Positions 53,511-63,455 of a DNA stretch of 64,000 nucleotides are shown here, in pieces (within the stretch, counting starts at the first letter, position 1; every line of letters begins with the position of its first letter). Under the pieces are notes generated by a model that was not told the origin of the DNA, did not search any database, and was given only the letters and a program-made list of their open reading frames with translations. Source of the DNA: Ruegeria atlantica (GTDB lineage Bacteria > Pseudomonadota > Alphaproteobacteria > Rhodobacterales > Rhodobacteraceae); assembly GCF_013032505.1 (NCBI RefSeq), contig NZ_WQCG01000003.1, forward strand, positions 682,001-746,000, read 5' to 3'. The position numbers and the translations under genes are program-made.

Positions 53511-53543
53511 AAAAAACGCCCCCGACCGAGGTCAGAGGCGTTT
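53511..53543 (-). terminator. terminator downstream of rpmD
   Basis: On the minus strand AACGCC...GGCGTT with an inner TGACC/GGTCG stem is followed by TTTTTT. It ends the rpmC-rpmD transcript where rplO would normally follow. Confidence 0.8.
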
Positions 53544-53567
53544 CCAATTTTCTCGAAGCTTTCGCGA

Positions 53568-53756
53568 TTAGCCGCGTTCTTCGATGATCTCAACCAGATG
53601 CGGGATCTTGTTGACCATGCCGCGGACCGAAGGAGTGTCTTCCAGTTCACGGGTTTTGTGCATCTTGTTCAGGCCCAGACCGATCAAGGTGGCGCGCTGT
53701 TCAGCGGGGCGACGGATCGGGGAACCGATTTGCTTGACGACGATGGTTTTTGCCAT
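53568..53756 (-). CDS. rpmD: 50S ribosomal protein L30
   Basis: This 62-residue protein begins [17 protein letters not shown] and contains [21 protein letters not shown], the L30 signature. It is the last ribosomal gene before the 3.6-kb interruption and is followed by a terminator. Confidence 0.97.
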   Translation of the reverse strand: MAKTIVVKQIGSPIRRPAEQRATLIGLGLNKMHKTRELEDTPSVRGMVNKIPHLVEIIEERG

Positions 53757-53768
53757 GGGTCGCTCTCC

Positions 53769-54338
53769 TTATGCTTCTGCTTCAGCAGCAGCTGGTGCTT
53801 CTTCCCGCTTGGGCAGGATGTCGGCAACCTTTTTGCCACGACGCTGTGCAACCGAACGCGGGCTCTGCTCTTTCTGCAGGCCGTTGATGGTGGCACGGAT
53901 CATGTTGTACGGGTTCTGCGAGCCCAGCGACTTGGACACAACGTCCTTTACGCCCAGCATTTCGAACACGGCACGCATCGGACCACCGGCGATGATACCA
54001 GTACCTTCAGGTGCGGTACGCATAACCACTTTACCAGCGCCGTGACGGCCTTCGATATCGTGGTGCAGGGTACGACCTTCGCGCAGTTGCACGCGGATCA
54101 TCTGACGCTTGGCTTGTTCGGTCGCCTTACGGATGGCTTCAGGTACTTCTTTCGCTTTACCTTTACCAAAGCCGACGCGGCCTTTCTGATCGCCGACAAC
54201 CACCAGAGCGGCGAAGCCAAAGCGCTTACCACCTTTTACGGTTTTCGACACACGGTTGATTGCAACCAGGCGATCTGCAAATTCCGGTGCTTCGTCACGG
54301 TCGCGGCCACGGCCCCGACGGTTTTCACGTTCTGCCAT
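53769..54338 (-). CDS. rpsE: 30S ribosomal protein S5
   Basis: This 189-residue protein has [28 protein letters not shown], the S5 double-stranded RNA-binding domain, and an acidic alanine-rich tail. S5 contributes to decoding accuracy. It lies between rplR and rpmD. Confidence 0.97.
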   Translation of the reverse strand: MAERENRRGRGRDRDEAPEFADRLVAINRVSKTVKGGKRFGFAALVVVGDQKGRVGFGKGKAKEVPEAIRKATEQAKRQMIRVQLREGRTLHHDIEGRHGAGKVVMRTAPEGTGIIAGGPMRAVFEMLGVKDVVSKSLGSQNPYNMIRATINGLQKEQSPRSVAQRRGKKVADILPKREEAPAAAEAEA

Positions 54339-54454
54339 CTTGGCATCCCTTTTCTCTAGAGGCGCTCTCGGCGCCGTTTGTTCAATCCAAGTGAGCCCCG
54401 ACTAGTGCCGAGGCCCCCGGATCATCGGGGCGGATCGAAACCCGCCCGCAAGTC

Positions 54455-54814
54455 TTAGATCTTCAGACCACCTTCACGCGCGGCGTCGGCAACTGCCTTC
54501 ACCTTGCCGTGGAACAGGAAGCCACCACGATCGAAATAGGCCTCTTCGACGCCTGCCTTCTTGGCACGCTCGGCGATGGCCGCGCCCACTTTGGTGGCCG
54601 CTTCGACGTTGTTTTTGCCAACAACACCCAGATCTTTTTCCAGGGTCGAGGCTGCAGCCAGGGTCACGCCACGAACGTCGTCGATCAGCTGAACGCTGAT
54701 GTTCTTGTTCGAACGGTGAACCGACAGGCGTACACGGCCCGCGTTGACTTTGCGAAGTTTGTTCCGAACGCGCAGGCGGCGCTTCAGAAACAGGGTTCTT
54801 TTGCTGTTTGCCAT
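54455..54814 (-). CDS. rplR: 50S ribosomal protein L18
   Basis: This 119-residue protein has [18 protein letters not shown] and ends [21 protein letters not shown], as in L18, which binds 5S rRNA. The order rplF-rplR-rpsE is normal, with a 116-base gap before rpsE. Confidence 0.97.
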   Translation of the reverse strand: MANSKRTLFLKRRLRVRNKLRKVNAGRVRLSVHRSNKNISVQLIDDVRGVTLAAASTLEKDLGVVGKNNVEAATKVGAAIAERAKKAGVEEAYFDRGGFLFHGKVKAVADAAREGGLKI

Positions 54815-54825
54815 TGTTTGCGTCC

Positions 54826-55359
54826 TTACTTCTTCTTGCCTTCCTTGCGGAAGATGAACTCGCCCTTATAGCGGATGCCCTTGCCTTTGTACGGCTCGGG
54901 ACGGCGCCATTCGCGGATTTTGGCCGCGACTTCGCCCACCTGCTGCTGGTCGATACCTTCCACAACGATCTCGGTTTGCTTCGGCGCGGTGATGGTGACA
55001 CCTTCCGGAGCAGTGAAATCAACATCGTGGCTGTAGCCCAGGTTCAGCTTCAGGGTGTTGCCCTGCATCTGAGCCCGGTAACCAACACCCTGGATCTCCA
55101 GCTCTTTTTTGAAGCCGTTGGTGACGCCTTCAACCAGATTGGCAACCATAGTGCGGCTCATGCCCCACTGCTGGCGCGCGCGCTTGGACATCCCACGAGG
55201 GTTGATCTGCACAACGTTGTCTTCGACCGACAGCGTTACGTCATCAGTCGCGGTGAAGCTGCGGGTGCCTTTCGGACCTTTGACTTCGATGGTCTGACCC
55301 GACACAGAGGCGGAAACGCCGCTGGGCAGCTCGACCGGTTTTTTACCAATACGAGACAT
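54826..55359 (-). CDS. rplF: 50S ribosomal protein L6
   Basis: This 177-residue protein begins [15 protein letters not shown] and ends [15 protein letters not shown] with a basic tail, the L6 signature. L6 lies near the factor-binding site of the large subunit. Confidence 0.98.
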   Translation of the reverse strand: MSRIGKKPVELPSGVSASVSGQTIEVKGPKGTRSFTATDDVTLSVEDNVVQINPRGMSKRARQQWGMSRTMVANLVEGVTNGFKKELEIQGVGYRAQMQGNTLKLNLGYSHDVDFTAPEGVTITAPKQTEIVVEGIDQQQVGEVAAKIREWRRPEPYKGKGIRYKGEFIFRKEGKKK

Positions 55360-55370
55360 TGCAGACCTCC

Positions 55371-55763
55371 TTAGAAGACGGTGCAGAGCACTTCGCCACC
55401 AACATTGTTGGAGCGAGCGTTTGCGTCCGACATCACACCTTTCGGAGTGCTGACAATCGACACACCCAGACCCTGACGGACCTGCGGGATGTCATTGACG
55501 CCCATGTATACGCGGCGGCCGGGCTTCGAGACCCGCTTCAGTTCGCGAATAACAGGGGTGCCTTCGTAGTATTTCAGGCTGATTTCGATGGCCGGATGAC
55601 CGTTTTCACCGGTCGTCGCTTCGTAGCCACGGATGTAACCTTCGTCCGCCAGCACGTCCAGAACCCAGCCGCGCAGCTTGGAAGCCGGGGTGGAAACGGT
55701 GGACTTGCCGCGCATTTGCGCGTTGCGGATACGGGTGAGCATATCGCCGATAGGATCGTTCAT
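55371..55763 (-). CDS. rpsH: 30S ribosomal protein S8
   Basis: This 130-residue protein begins [21 protein letters not shown] and has the C-terminal [20 protein letters not shown] motif. S8 is a primary 16S rRNA binder and a known autoregulator of spc operons. Confidence 0.98.
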   Translation of the reverse strand: MNDPIGDMLTRIRNAQMRGKSTVSTPASKLRGWVLDVLADEGYIRGYEATTGENGHPAIEISLKYYEGTPVIRELKRVSKPGRRVYMGVNDIPQVRQGLGVSIVSTPKGVMSDANARSNNVGGEVLCTVF

Positions 55764-55776
55764 ATCTATGTCTCCC

Positions 55777-56082
55777 TTACCAGCTCGATTTCACCATGCC
55801 GGGGATCTGACCAGCAGAACCCAGCTCGCGCAGCGCGATACGGCTGACCTTCAGCTTACGGTAGTAAGCGTGGGGACGACCGGTCAGCTGACAGCGGTTG
55901 TGCAGACGGGTAGCCGAGCTGTTGCGCGGCAGTTTCGCCAGTTTCAGACGCGCTTTGAAACGCTCTTCCATCGGCTTGCTCTCGTCATTCGCGATTTCTT
56001 TCAGCTCGGCACGCTTTGCGGCATATTTGGCCACCAGGCGTTCGCGCTTCTTCTCGCGTTCGATCATTGCTTTTTTAGCCAT
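55777..56082 (-). CDS. rpsN: 30S ribosomal protein S14
   Basis: This 101-residue protein ends [27 protein letters not shown]. It is the long form without the four-cysteine zinc finger, so it does not need zinc. Confidence 0.97.
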   Translation of the reverse strand: MAKKAMIEREKKRERLVAKYAAKRAELKEIANDESKPMEERFKARLKLAKLPRNSSATRLHNRCQLTGRPHAYYRKLKVSRIALRELGSAGQIPGMVKSSW

Positions 56083-56101
56083 GTCTCAATCCTCCCGGCG
56101 C

Positions 56102-56662
56102 TTACGCGTTGAACGGCATGTTGAAAGCTTTCAACAGTGCCTTTGCTTCAGCGTCGGTTTTCGCTGTGGTGGCAATTACGATGTCCATACCCCAGACTTC
56201 GTCGACTTTGTCGAAATCGATTTCCGGGAACACGATGTGCTCTTTCATGCCCATGGCAAAGTTGCCCTGACCATCGAAAGACGGCTTCACACCGCGGAAG
56301 TCACGAACACGCGGCATCGCGATGGTGATCAGACGATCCAGGAATTCGTACATCCGGTCACCGCGCAGGGTTACTTTCGCACCCAGCGGCATGTCTTCAC
56401 GGACGCGGAAACCCGCGATCGACTTTTTCGCCTTTGTTGCGACGGCCTTTTGACCGGCAATCGCAGTCAGATCCTCGACAGCAGCTTTTGCTTTCTTCGA
56501 ATCTTTGACCGCTTCGGCACCACAACCGATGTTCAGAACGATTTTGTCCAGCTTGGGCAGCTGCATGTCGTTCTTGTAGCCGAACTCTTCTTTCAGAGCG
56601 GCACGGATGGTTTCAGCGTACTGAGCTTTCAGACGCGGGGTGTAGGTTGCGTTATCAAGCAT
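56102..56662 (-). CDS. rplE: 50S ribosomal protein L5
   Basis: This 186-residue protein has [18 protein letters not shown] and [28 protein letters not shown], typical of L5, which contacts 5S rRNA and P-site tRNA. It overlaps rplX by 8 bases. Confidence 0.98.
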   Translation of the reverse strand: MLDNATYTPRLKAQYAETIRAALKEEFGYKNDMQLPKLDKIVLNIGCGAEAVKDSKKAKAAVEDLTAIAGQKAVATKAKKSIAGFRVREDMPLGAKVTLRGDRMYEFLDRLITIAMPRVRDFRGVKPSFDGQGNFAMGMKEHIVFPEIDFDKVDEVWGMDIVIATTAKTDAEAKALLKAFNMPFNA

Positions 56663-56966
56663 CGATCACGTCCCCCGTGGTCTTGGCGAAGCGCACTTTC
56701 TTGTCACCTTCCATGCGGAAGCCAACGCGGGTTGCTTTACCGTTTTTGTCCAGCAGAGCCAGGTTCGACAGTTCAACCGGGTTTGCCTGAGGCAAACGGC
56801 CGCCCTGACTGTTCTGGGTCTGGCGGGTGTGACGGATGGCGATGTTGATACCATCGACAACAGCTTTACCGGCTTTCGGGTCAACCGAGGTGATAGTACC
56901 CTCTTTGCCCTTGTCCTTGCCGGCCAGCACGACGACCTTGTCGCCTTTGCGGAGTTTAGCAGCCAT
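56655..56966 (-). CDS. rplX: 50S ribosomal protein L24
   Basis: This 103-residue protein begins [25 protein letters not shown], the KOW motif of L24, an assembly initiator of the large subunit. It is three bases from rplN. Confidence 0.98.
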   Translation of the reverse strand: MAAKLRKGDKVVVLAGKDKGKEGTITSVDPKAGKAVVDGINIAIRHTRQTQNSQGGRLPQANPVELSNLALLDKNGKATRVGFRMEGDKKVRFAKTTGDVIDA

Positions 56967-56968
56967 GA

Positions 56969-57337
56969 TTACAGCACCTCCGGAGCCAGCGAGATGATTT
57001 TCATGAAGTTCTTGCCGCGCAGTTCACGAACAACGGGGCCAAAGATACGGGTACCTACGGGCTCGTTGTTGTTGTTCAGGATGACGGCGGCGTTGCGATC
57101 GAAACGGATCGCGGTGCCGTCTTCGCGACGGACTTCCTTGGCGGTGCGCACGACGACGGCCTTGCGGACGTCACCTTTCTTTACGCGGCCGCGTGGGATG
57201 GCTTCCTTCACCGAGACGACAATGATGTCGCCGACGGAGGCGTATTTACGCTTGGAACCACCCAGGACCTTGATGCACTGAACTCGGCGAGCGCCGGAGT
57301 TGTCAGCGACATCCAGATTGGTCTGCATCTGGATCAT
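56969..57337 (-). CDS. rplN: 50S ribosomal protein L14
   Basis: This 122-residue protein begins [27 protein letters not shown], the highly conserved L14 start. It lies at the subunit interface. The order rpsQ-rplN-rplX is standard. Confidence 0.98.
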   Translation of the reverse strand: MIQMQTNLDVADNSGARRVQCIKVLGGSKRKYASVGDIIVVSVKEAIPRGRVKKGDVRKAVVVRTAKEVRREDGTAIRFDRNAAVILNNNNEPVGTRIFGPVVRELRGKNFMKIISLAPEVL

Positions 57338-57413
57338 GTGGTTTCTCCCGACCTGTGGGGGCTGGTCTCGTTAGATCCCCCAGGGTTTCGACAAATGGGA
57401 AAATCCCGGAAAC

Positions 57414-57644
57414 TTACGCTTCCAGAACTTCCCAACGTTTCGTCTTCGATTTCGGTGCGCATTCGATGATGCGTACGGTGTCACCGACCTTGAAGGCGTT
57501 CTTTTCGTCGTGAGCCCGGTACTTCTTGGACTTACGAACGGTTTTGTGCAGCAGCGGGTGCTTGAAGCGGCGTTCAACCGAAACGGTCACGGTCTGCTCG
57601 TTGGCGTCGCTGGTTACGATTCCGGACAGGATACGCTTGGGCAT
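57414..57644 (-). CDS. rpsQ: 30S ribosomal protein S17
   Basis: This 76-residue protein begins [27 protein letters not shown] and includes [20 protein letters not shown], the S17 OB-fold. It is four bases from rpmC. Confidence 0.97.
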   Translation of the reverse strand: MPKRILSGIVTSDANEQTVTVSVERRFKHPLLHKTVRKSKKYRAHDEKNAFKVGDTVRIIECAPKSKTKRWEVLEA

Positions 57645-57648
57645 CTGA

Positions 57649-57855
57649 TTACTCCTCGGATGCCGCAGCAGCGGCCTTTTCGTTCAGAATGGTTTTGACG
57701 CGGGCAGCGTTGCGGCGGGCCGCTTTGATGCCAGCGGTGCTTTCCAGCTGACCGGTTGCCTGTTGAAAGCGCAGGTTAAAGCTTTCTTTCTTCAGGTTAG
57801 CCAGTTCCTCGCGGAGCTGGTCCGGGGTCTTGTCACGCAGTTCTTGGGCGTTCAT
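57649..57855 (-). CDS. rpmC: 50S ribosomal protein L29
   Basis: This 68-residue protein begins [24 protein letters not shown] and has the [11 protein letters not shown] motif of L29, which helps form the exit-tunnel rim. Normally rplP precedes it directly, but here 2.6 kb of other genes intervene, so it heads its own transcript. Confidence 0.97.
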   Translation of the reverse strand: MNAQELRDKTPDQLREELANLKKESFNLRFQQATGQLESTAGIKAARRNAARVKTILNEKAAAAASEE

Positions 57856-57973
57856 CGCCTTTTTCCTTTGCTCAAAACACCAGAAGGCCCCCTGACAGGG
57901 TCACCTTGGACCTGGTGGATGAATGATAGACATACGAATCGCCCGACAACGCCGGGAGATCGCAGGATGCCGC

Positions 57974-58002
57974 CGTATAAGGGTTTGGAGGGTGGGTGGC
58001 AA
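57974..58002 (-). promoter_or_regulatory. promoter candidate for the rpmC-rpmD ribosomal operon
   Basis: On the minus strand TTGCCA (58002-57997) and TATACG (57979-57974) are separated by exactly 17 bases, about 120 bases before rpmC. A dedicated promoter is needed because rpmC is cut off from rplP. The rest of 57856-58160 shows no ORF. Confidence 0.6.
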
Positions 58003-58160
58003 GAGGAAGTTTCACAGCTTATCAGTGACAAGACCAAGCCGCGCCAAACCTGAACAAGTAACATATTGTCTTACCGCCGAACGAATTTGACCGAAACTCA
58101 AAAGACAGATCGCCATTTCTGAATATTTTGCTCCGGTTAGATTTAAAACGGGTGAAAACA

Positions 58161-58727
58161 ATGGAAGTAGTTATCCTTGTTGGTTTCGCGGCACTTCTAG
58201 TGATTGGCGTTTCGAGAACACCACGACGTACCCACAGTCGGAGAGGTGAAGCACGCATTTCGGCGCCCTCAAGAAATGTTCGCGCCGATTGGCGGAAATC
58301 GCCACCGTCAGTCCCCGCAAATCGCGTCCTCAAAGGGCGCGCTTACGTGATCGACGGCGACACAATTGTTGTCCGCAAGTCAAAAATTCGTCTTGCCGGT
58401 ATTGACGCGCCCGAATTGAACATGCCTTGGGGCCAAAAGGCTAAATGGGCGATGGTTGAAATCTGCAAAGGCCAAGAGATTACAATCAAGCTGAACGGAG
58501 AGACTTCCTATGATCGGCTTGTTGGTATTGGGTATCTTCCAAACGGACAAGACATAGGCGCTGAACTTGTAAAAAGAGGGCTAGCCCTAGATCTGCCATT
58601 CTTTTCGAACGGGAGGTATCGGCACCTTGAACCGGTCGGAGCACGAAAAAGACTACGCAATGGGGCATATGGCCATGCGTCGATTTCGTTTCGCCGGGAA
58701 ACTACGGTTGTCGCCTTTAGAAAGTAA
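58161..58727 (+). CDS. membrane-anchored thermonuclease-family protein
   Basis: This 188-residue protein has one N-terminal membrane helix (VVILVGFAALLVIGV) followed by a staphylococcal-nuclease fold: VIDGDTIVV, KIRLAGIDAPELNMPWGQKA and DRLVGIGYLPNGQDIGAELVKRGLA. The catalytic Asp, Arg and Glu positions appear present in order. It runs opposite to the ribosomal genes and has lower GC. Such proteins degrade nucleic acids outside the cell or in the periplasm. Confidence 0.8.
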   Translation: MEVVILVGFAALLVIGVSRTPRRTHSRRGEARISAPSRNVRADWRKSPPSVPANRVLKGRAYVIDGDTIVVRKSKIRLAGIDAPELNMPWGQKAKWAMVEICKGQEITIKLNGETSYDRLVGIGYLPNGQDIGAELVKRGLALDLPFFSNGRYRHLEPVGARKRLRNGAYGHASISFRRETTVVAFRK

Positions 58728-58770
58728 GCAAAATGACGTGCTGCGGACCGATAAATATGACGCCTTCGCG

Positions 58771-59391
58771 TCACTCCCATTTGTAATTAAAACTCACCGA
58801 AATCCGCTCGTCCTCGGCCATGTTCATCGGCACCTCATGGCGCAGCCAGCTTTCCCACAACAGGACATCGCCGACCTGAGGCTTCATATAGATGAACGGC
58901 TGCAAGTCCCGTCGCCCGCCCTTTAGACGCGTTGGTGCAGCCATCATACGGCCCGAGCGAGGGTCTTCCAGTTTCAGCGCGCTCGCCCCTTCGGGCATCG
59001 CCACATAGGTTGTGCCCGAGATTACGCTGTGCGGGTGCAAGTGGCTGGAGTGCATGCCGCCTTCGGGCAGGATGTTGATCCACAGGTCCTCCAGCTTCAG
59101 CTCACCCTCCCCCAGATCAAACTCCAGATCTTTAGCAAAGGCCGCGACGTGCTGGTCCAGCGCCGTGACAAGGTCGGCGAAGATCGGGAACCGCCATGGC
59201 AGATCGGTCAGTGAAGCATAGCTAGTGTAGCCGGGATAGCCGTTTTCCTCGCACCATTCCTGCCCGGCCTCATCATCCTCGGCGATGACAAGACAGGAGC
59301 TTTCCAATTCCTCCGGGTCGATCTTGGGATCGAACTCAGACAAAGCTGCGCGATAAAGACGGGTAACGAAGAGCGATTCAATCTGTGCCAT
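58771..59391 (-). CDS. 2-oxoglutarate/Fe(II) oxygenase-like protein (TIGR02466 family)
   Basis: This 206-residue protein matches the TIGR02466 pattern: WINILPEGGMHSSHLHPHSVISGTTYVAMP, a later KPQVGDVLLWESWLRHEVPMN, and RISVSFNYKWE. The histidines and the final Arg fit an iron/2-oxoglutarate site. The substrate is unknown. A hairpin lies immediately before its ATG. Confidence 0.8.
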   Translation of the reverse strand: MAQIESLFVTRLYRAALSEFDPKIDPEELESSCLVIAEDDEAGQEWCEENGYPGYTSYASLTDLPWRFPIFADLVTALDQHVAAFAKDLEFDLGEGELKLEDLWINILPEGGMHSSHLHPHSVISGTTYVAMPEGASALKLEDPRSGRMMAAPTRLKGGRRDLQPFIYMKPQVGDVLLWESWLRHEVPMNMAEDERISVSFNYKWE

Positions 59392-59393
59392 GC

Positions 59394-59414
59394 CCCGGCT
59401 ATAGCTCAGCCGGG
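59394..59414 (-). promoter_or_regulatory. leader hairpin at the start of the TIGR02466 gene
   Basis: CCCGGCT-ATAGCTC-AGCCGGG is a perfect 7-bp stem ending 2 bases before the ATG at 59391. It would mask any ribosome binding site there. The remainder of 59415-59681 shows no supported gene. Confidence 0.4.
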
Positions 59415-59681
59415 ACAGGAGGGCGAGACTAGCCGACTTAGAAAATCGCGTGGTCGGGTGTGATTCAGAAGAAGTGCAGCCTAGTCTAGTGGTTTGCGAT
59501 CGTCAGGCACAGGATTGCGAACGTGACGAACCCGATGTGCTACTTGGCCTTCTGGGCCATGATCCCGAGGAGGCCGTCCAAATAAATCGGGACCCTTTCA
59601 ACCTGGCCAAATATGAGGTGAATGGCTTCTGTTTGCTCTTCGCCATACCGGCGCGACCGAAACCGGTCTCGATGAATTGAA

Positions 59682-60389
59682 TTGCCGATCACAGCGGCCA
59701 CTGCTAGCGTTTTTCCTGTGAAAGCTTTGGTTCTATCACTTTTTACCACGCTGGTGCCGCTGGGGTCCCGTGCGTGTGAAGTTGCGCTGGTTGTTGCGCT
59801 CGACGTATCGCGCTCGGTCGACAAGTTCGAATATGTTCTGATGCGAAATGGCATCGGCCATGCGTTTCTGGATGACGATATCATTCGCTTGATTTCCTGG
59901 ATGCCCGGCGGCATGCAGGTCACCGTAACGCAGTGGGGTGGCTCTGGTCAGCAGCGCCAGCCCATCGCCTGGCGTCGACTGTCCAACCGGGAAAGCGTCA
60001 TCGAATTTGTCGAAGATTTGATCACGATCAATCGTGGTTTCTGGATGGCTGAAACATCTGTTTCCGAGGCCCTACTTCATGCCGATCTTATGTTTCATCA
60101 GCTTGAAAATCCCTGTCGCCGTCAGGTGATTGATGTGTCAGGCGACGGGATCTCGAACGCCGGGCCCGAGGCCAAACCGATCTCGGACACGATTGCCACG
60201 CGGGGGATCACCATAAATGGTTTGGTCGTCGCCGGGGCCCGCCCTGATCCGGTGGTTTACTACCTGTCCGAAGTTGTCCGTGGGCCTCTGTCTTTTGTGG
60301 AAGTAACGCATAGCTATGATGACTACGACCAAGCAATGAAGCGGAAATTACTACGAGAGCTTACCCCGAATTTGTCGCGTCTCGACTGA
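59682..60389 (+). CDS. exported DUF1194 (von Willebrand A-like) protein
   Basis: This 235-residue protein has an N-terminal signal-like segment (ALVLSLFTTLVPLGSRA) and then CEVALVVALDVSRSVDKFEY, in which DVSRS is the metal-binding MIDAS motif of VWA domains. QVIDVSGDGISNAG is the second half. ATG 59682 has no clear ribosome site; GTG 59718 would give a more usual signal peptide. It faces rplP tail to tail. Confidence 0.85.
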   Translation: MPITAATASVFPVKALVLSLFTTLVPLGSRACEVALVVALDVSRSVDKFEYVLMRNGIGHAFLDDDIIRLISWMPGGMQVTVTQWGGSGQQRQPIAWRRLSNRESVIEFVEDLITINRGFWMAETSVSEALLHADLMFHQLENPCRRQVIDVSGDGISNAGPEAKPISDTIATRGITINGLVVAGARPDPVVYYLSEVVRGPLSFVEVTHSYDDYDQAMKRKLLRELTPNLSRLD

Positions 60390-60434
60390 AGCACGCGGTG
60401 GCGCGCCTGAAGCCTGATGATCGCCAACAAGAAA

Positions 60435-60460
60435 ACCCCCGCCGGTTTCCCGACGGGGGT
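60435..60460 (-). terminator. terminator downstream of rplP
   Basis: ACCCCCG and CGGGGGT with an inner CGG/CCG form a strong stem, followed on the minus strand by TTTTC, 35 bases after the rplP stop. It confirms that the S10-type transcript ends here. Confidence 0.85.
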
Positions 60461-60494
60461 CATTCTTGTCACGAACGGGGTTTCCCCCAATCGC

Positions 60495-60908
60495 TTACCA
60501 GTCTTCGCGAACCACGACGCGAGTCTTGATCGGCAGCTTCATCGCAGCAAGGCGCAGGGCCTCGCGGGCGATGTCGTCATTGACGCCGTCGATCTCGAAC
60601 ATCACGCGGCCAGGCTTAACTTTGCATGCCCAGCGGTCGACCGAACCCTTACCTTTACCCATACGAACTTCGATCGGCTTTGCAGTGACCGGAGTGTCGG
60701 GGAAGATGCGGATCCAGACACGACCCTGACGCTTCATGTGACGCGTCATGGCACGACGTGCAGCTTCGATCTGGCGTGCAGTTACACGCTCAGGCTCAAG
60801 AGCTTTCAGGCCGTAGGTGCCAAAGTTCAGATCAGAGCCGCCTTTGGCGAGACCCTTGATCCGGCCTTTGTGCATCTTGCGGAATTTAGTACGCTTTGGT
60901 TGAAGCAT
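60495..60908 (-). CDS. rplP: 50S ribosomal protein L16
   Basis: This 137-residue protein begins [19 protein letters not shown] and includes [17 protein letters not shown], as in L16, which helps form the A site. It is the last gene of the rplB-rplP transcript; a terminator follows instead of rpmC. Confidence 0.98.
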   Translation of the reverse strand: MLQPKRTKFRKMHKGRIKGLAKGGSDLNFGTYGLKALEPERVTARQIEAARRAMTRHMKRQGRVWIRIFPDTPVTAKPIEVRMGKGKGSVDRWACKVKPGRVMFEIDGVNDDIAREALRLAAMKLPIKTRVVVREDW

Positions 60909-60920
60909 ATCTTTCCCTCC

Positions 60921-61631
60921 TTAGCGACGACCGCCACCAGCACCACGAGGTGCAGGGCCGTCCTGGAGTTCCTGTGCTTTACGGTCACGTGCCTGCGGAT
61001 CGTGCTCCATGATCTCACCTTTGAAGATCCAGACCTTGATCCCGATGATCCCGTAGGGGGTCATCGCTTCGGCATGTGCGTAATCGATGTCGGCACGCAG
61101 GGTGTGCAGAGGCACGCGGCCTTCGCGGTACCACTCGGTCCGTGCGATTTCTGCGCCGCCCAGACGACCAGCGACGTTCACCCGGATACCCAGGGCGCCC
61201 ATACGCATGGCGTTCTGAACCGAGCGCTTCATTGCGCGACGGAACGAAACACGACGTTCCAGCTGCTGAGCGATGGACTCGGCAACCAGCTGCGCGTCAA
61301 GCTCGGGCTTGCGCACTTCGACGATGTTCAGGTGCAATTCGCTGTCGGTCATGCGAGCAAGCTTTTTGCGCAGAACTTCGATGTCTGCACCTTTCTTGCC
61401 GATGATGACACCGGGACGTGCAGTGTGGATCGTAACGCGGCACTTCTTGTGCGGACGTTCGATGATCACACGGGCAACACCGGCCTGCTTGCACTCTTTG
61501 TTGATGAACTCACGGATTTTGAGGTCTTCCAGCAGAAGATCACCGTAGTCCTTGGTGTCGGCGTACCAGCGGCTGTCCCAGGTGCGGTTGACCTGCAGGC
61601 GCATGCCGATCGGATTTACTTTATGACCCAT
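60921..61631 (-). CDS. rpsC: 30S ribosomal protein S3
   Basis: This 236-residue protein begins [22 protein letters not shown], has the KH-domain segment [18 protein letters not shown] and an Arg-rich tail. S3 lies at the mRNA entry. Its ATG overlaps the rplV stop. Confidence 0.98.
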   Translation of the reverse strand: MGHKVNPIGMRLQVNRTWDSRWYADTKDYGDLLLEDLKIREFINKECKQAGVARVIIERPHKKCRVTIHTARPGVIIGKKGADIEVLRKKLARMTDSELHLNIVEVRKPELDAQLVAESIAQQLERRVSFRRAMKRSVQNAMRMGALGIRVNVAGRLGGAEIARTEWYREGRVPLHTLRADIDYAHAEAMTPYGIIGIKVWIFKGEIMEHDPQARDRKAQELQDGPAPRGAGGGRR

Positions 61632-62011
61632 TAGGCTTGCTCCTCAACTTGACGCACCTTGATGGTGATCTCCGAGAACGGCTTCATGATCTTGCCGAAA
61701 CGGCCACGGGCACGCGGGCGACCGCGCTTCATGACCAGGTTCTTGCCAACCCATGCTTCGGCGACGATCAGCTCGTCAACGTCCAGGTTGTGGTTGTTTT
61801 CGGCATTCGCGATTGCGGACTGCAGGCACTTCTTGACGTCCTGCGCGACACGCTTGTTCGAGAAAGTCAGGTCGGTCAGAGCCTTCTCAACTTTCTTGCC
61901 GCGGATCATTTGCGCAACCAGGTTCAGTTTCTGCGGGCTGGTACGGAGCATGCGCGTTTTCGCCATTGCTTCGTTTTCAGCCACGCGGCGGGGGTTCTTT
62001 TCCTTGCCCAT
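61631..62011 (-). CDS. rplV: 50S ribosomal protein L22
   Basis: This 126-residue protein has [20 protein letters not shown] and [17 protein letters not shown], the beta-hairpin region of L22 that lines the exit tunnel. It lies between rpsS and rpsC. Confidence 0.97.
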   Translation of the reverse strand: MGKEKNPRRVAENEAMAKTRMLRTSPQKLNLVAQMIRGKKVEKALTDLTFSNKRVAQDVKKCLQSAIANAENNHNLDVDELIVAEAWVGKNLVMKRGRPRARGRFGKIMKPFSEITIKVRQVEEQA

Positions 62012-62014
62012 GAC

Positions 62015-62293
62015 TTACTTCCGCTTCGCTTTTTTGTCAGCGGCGTGACCGTAATAGGTACGAGTTGGCGAGTATTCACCAAACTTCTGACCGATCATGT
62101 CTTCCGAGACGTTGACGGGAATGTGCTTCTGGCCGTTGTAAACACCAAAGGTCAGACCCACGAACTGGGGCAGAATGGTGGAACGACGCGACCAGATTTT
62201 GATGACTTCGTTGCGGCCCGACTCGCGCGCTGCTTCGGCTTTTTTCAGCACGTAAGCATCGACGAAAGGACCCTTCCAAACAGAGCGAGACAT
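62015..62293 (-). CDS. rpsS: 30S ribosomal protein S19
   Basis: This 92-residue protein begins [20 protein letters not shown] and has [21 protein letters not shown] sequence and [17 protein letters not shown], as in S19 of the small-subunit head. It is three bases from rplB. Confidence 0.98.
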   Translation of the reverse strand: MSRSVWKGPFVDAYVLKKAEAARESGRNEVIKIWSRRSTILPQFVGLTFGVYNGQKHIPVNVSEDMIGQKFGEYSPTRTYYGHAADKKAKRK

Positions 62294-62296
62294 AGA

Positions 62297-63139
62297 TTAA
62301 CGTCCCTTCTTCTTGGCGTGCCGCGAGCGGATGATCAGCTTCTGGGACGCTTTGTTCTTGTTGCGGGTACGCTTACCCTTGGTGTCCTTACCCCACGGTG
62401 TAACCGGAGTACGGCCACCCGAGGTACGACCTTCACCACCACCGTGCGGGTGATCGATCGGGTTCATTGCAACACCACGAACCGACGGACGAACGCCCTT
62501 GTGGCGCATACGACCGGCTTTACCGAGGTTTTGGTTCGAGTTGTCGGGGTTGGACACGGCACCAACGGTGGCCATGCATTCCTGACGGACCATGCGCAGC
62601 TCGCCCGAGCTCAGACGGATCTGAGCGTAGCCGCCATCACGACCAACGAACTGAGCGTAAGTGCCGGCCGCACGTGCGATCTGACCGCCTTTACCAGGCT
62701 TCATCTCGATGTTGTGTACGATGGTACCGATAGGCATGCCCGAGAACGGCATTGCGTTGCCCGGCTTGATGTCAGCTTTTGCCGACGCGATGACTTTGTC
62801 ACCAACAGCCAGGCGCTGCGGAGCCAGGATATATGCCTGCTCGCCGTCTTCGTATTTTACCAGTGCGATGAATGCGGTCCGGTTCGGGTCATATTCGATC
62901 CGTTCGACGGTTGCCGCGACATCAAATTTATTCCGTTTGAAGTCAACGATCCGGTAGAGACGCTTTGCGCCACCGCCGCGGCGGCGTGAAGTGATCCGTC
63001 CGGTGTTGTTCCGGCCGCCCGATTTGGTCAAACCCTCTGTGAGAGACTTGACCGGACGTCCTTTCCAAAGCTCCGAACGGTCGATCAGCACCAGCCCGCG
63101 CTGGCCCGGCGTCGTCGGCTTGTACGACTTGAGTGCCAT
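62297..63139 (-). CDS. rplB: 50S ribosomal protein L2
   Basis: This 280-residue protein begins [22 protein letters not shown] and has the peptidyl-transferase-contacting [17 protein letters not shown] near the end. GGAAGA precedes ATG 63139; the longer frame is unsupported. The expected upstream rplW is absent and a foreign gene lies there instead. Confidence 0.98.
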   Translation of the reverse strand: MALKSYKPTTPGQRGLVLIDRSELWKGRPVKSLTEGLTKSGGRNNTGRITSRRRGGGAKRLYRIVDFKRNKFDVAATVERIEYDPNRTAFIALVKYEDGEQAYILAPQRLAVGDKVIASAKADIKPGNAMPFSGMPIGTIVHNIEMKPGKGGQIARAAGTYAQFVGRDGGYAQIRLSSGELRMVRQECMATVGAVSNPDNSNQNLGKAGRMRHKGVRPSVRGVAMNPIDHPHGGGEGRTSGGRTPVTPWGKDTKGKRTRNKNKASQKLIIRSRHAKKKGR

Positions 63140-63455
63140 GCTTTCTGTCTTCCGTTTAGCAAGTACAGGGAGTTTCCCCGCTATGTGATAGGCCCCCGTA
63201 GGTGCCAAGGGTATAGGGCCCCGAAGGTCCCCGGTTACAAATATCAGAGGCCCCGGAACGAATCCGAGGCCGTAAGATTGGGTGCGTTTAGCAGTGTTGG
63301 GGGTGGGTGTCTATAGGGGACGGATCATACTCTTAAAAGAACTTCCATTACACCCAAATATTCTGGTCTAGCAAATTCGCTAGTATTCACAGACTACTCG
63401 TCCAAGGAATTTGTACTAAAACCCGTCAGCTAAGCCGCAAGAAAAGGAAATAGTA
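63140..63455. promoter_or_regulatory. intergenic region between rplB and the right-edge gene
   Basis: These 316 bases must hold a leftward promoter for rplB because rplW is not adjacent. A weak minus-strand candidate is TTGGCA, 17 bases, CATAGC near 63190-63220. A GGCC...GGCC hairpin lies near 63251-63273. Ahead of the rightward gene is the dyad CTAGC-AAATTC-GCTAG (63368-63383). Confidence 0.4.

Noticed and set aside
61637..62989. 450-residue + strand ORF opposite rplB, rpsS and rplV
   Set aside because: Antisense shadow over three ribosomal genes with no domain content.
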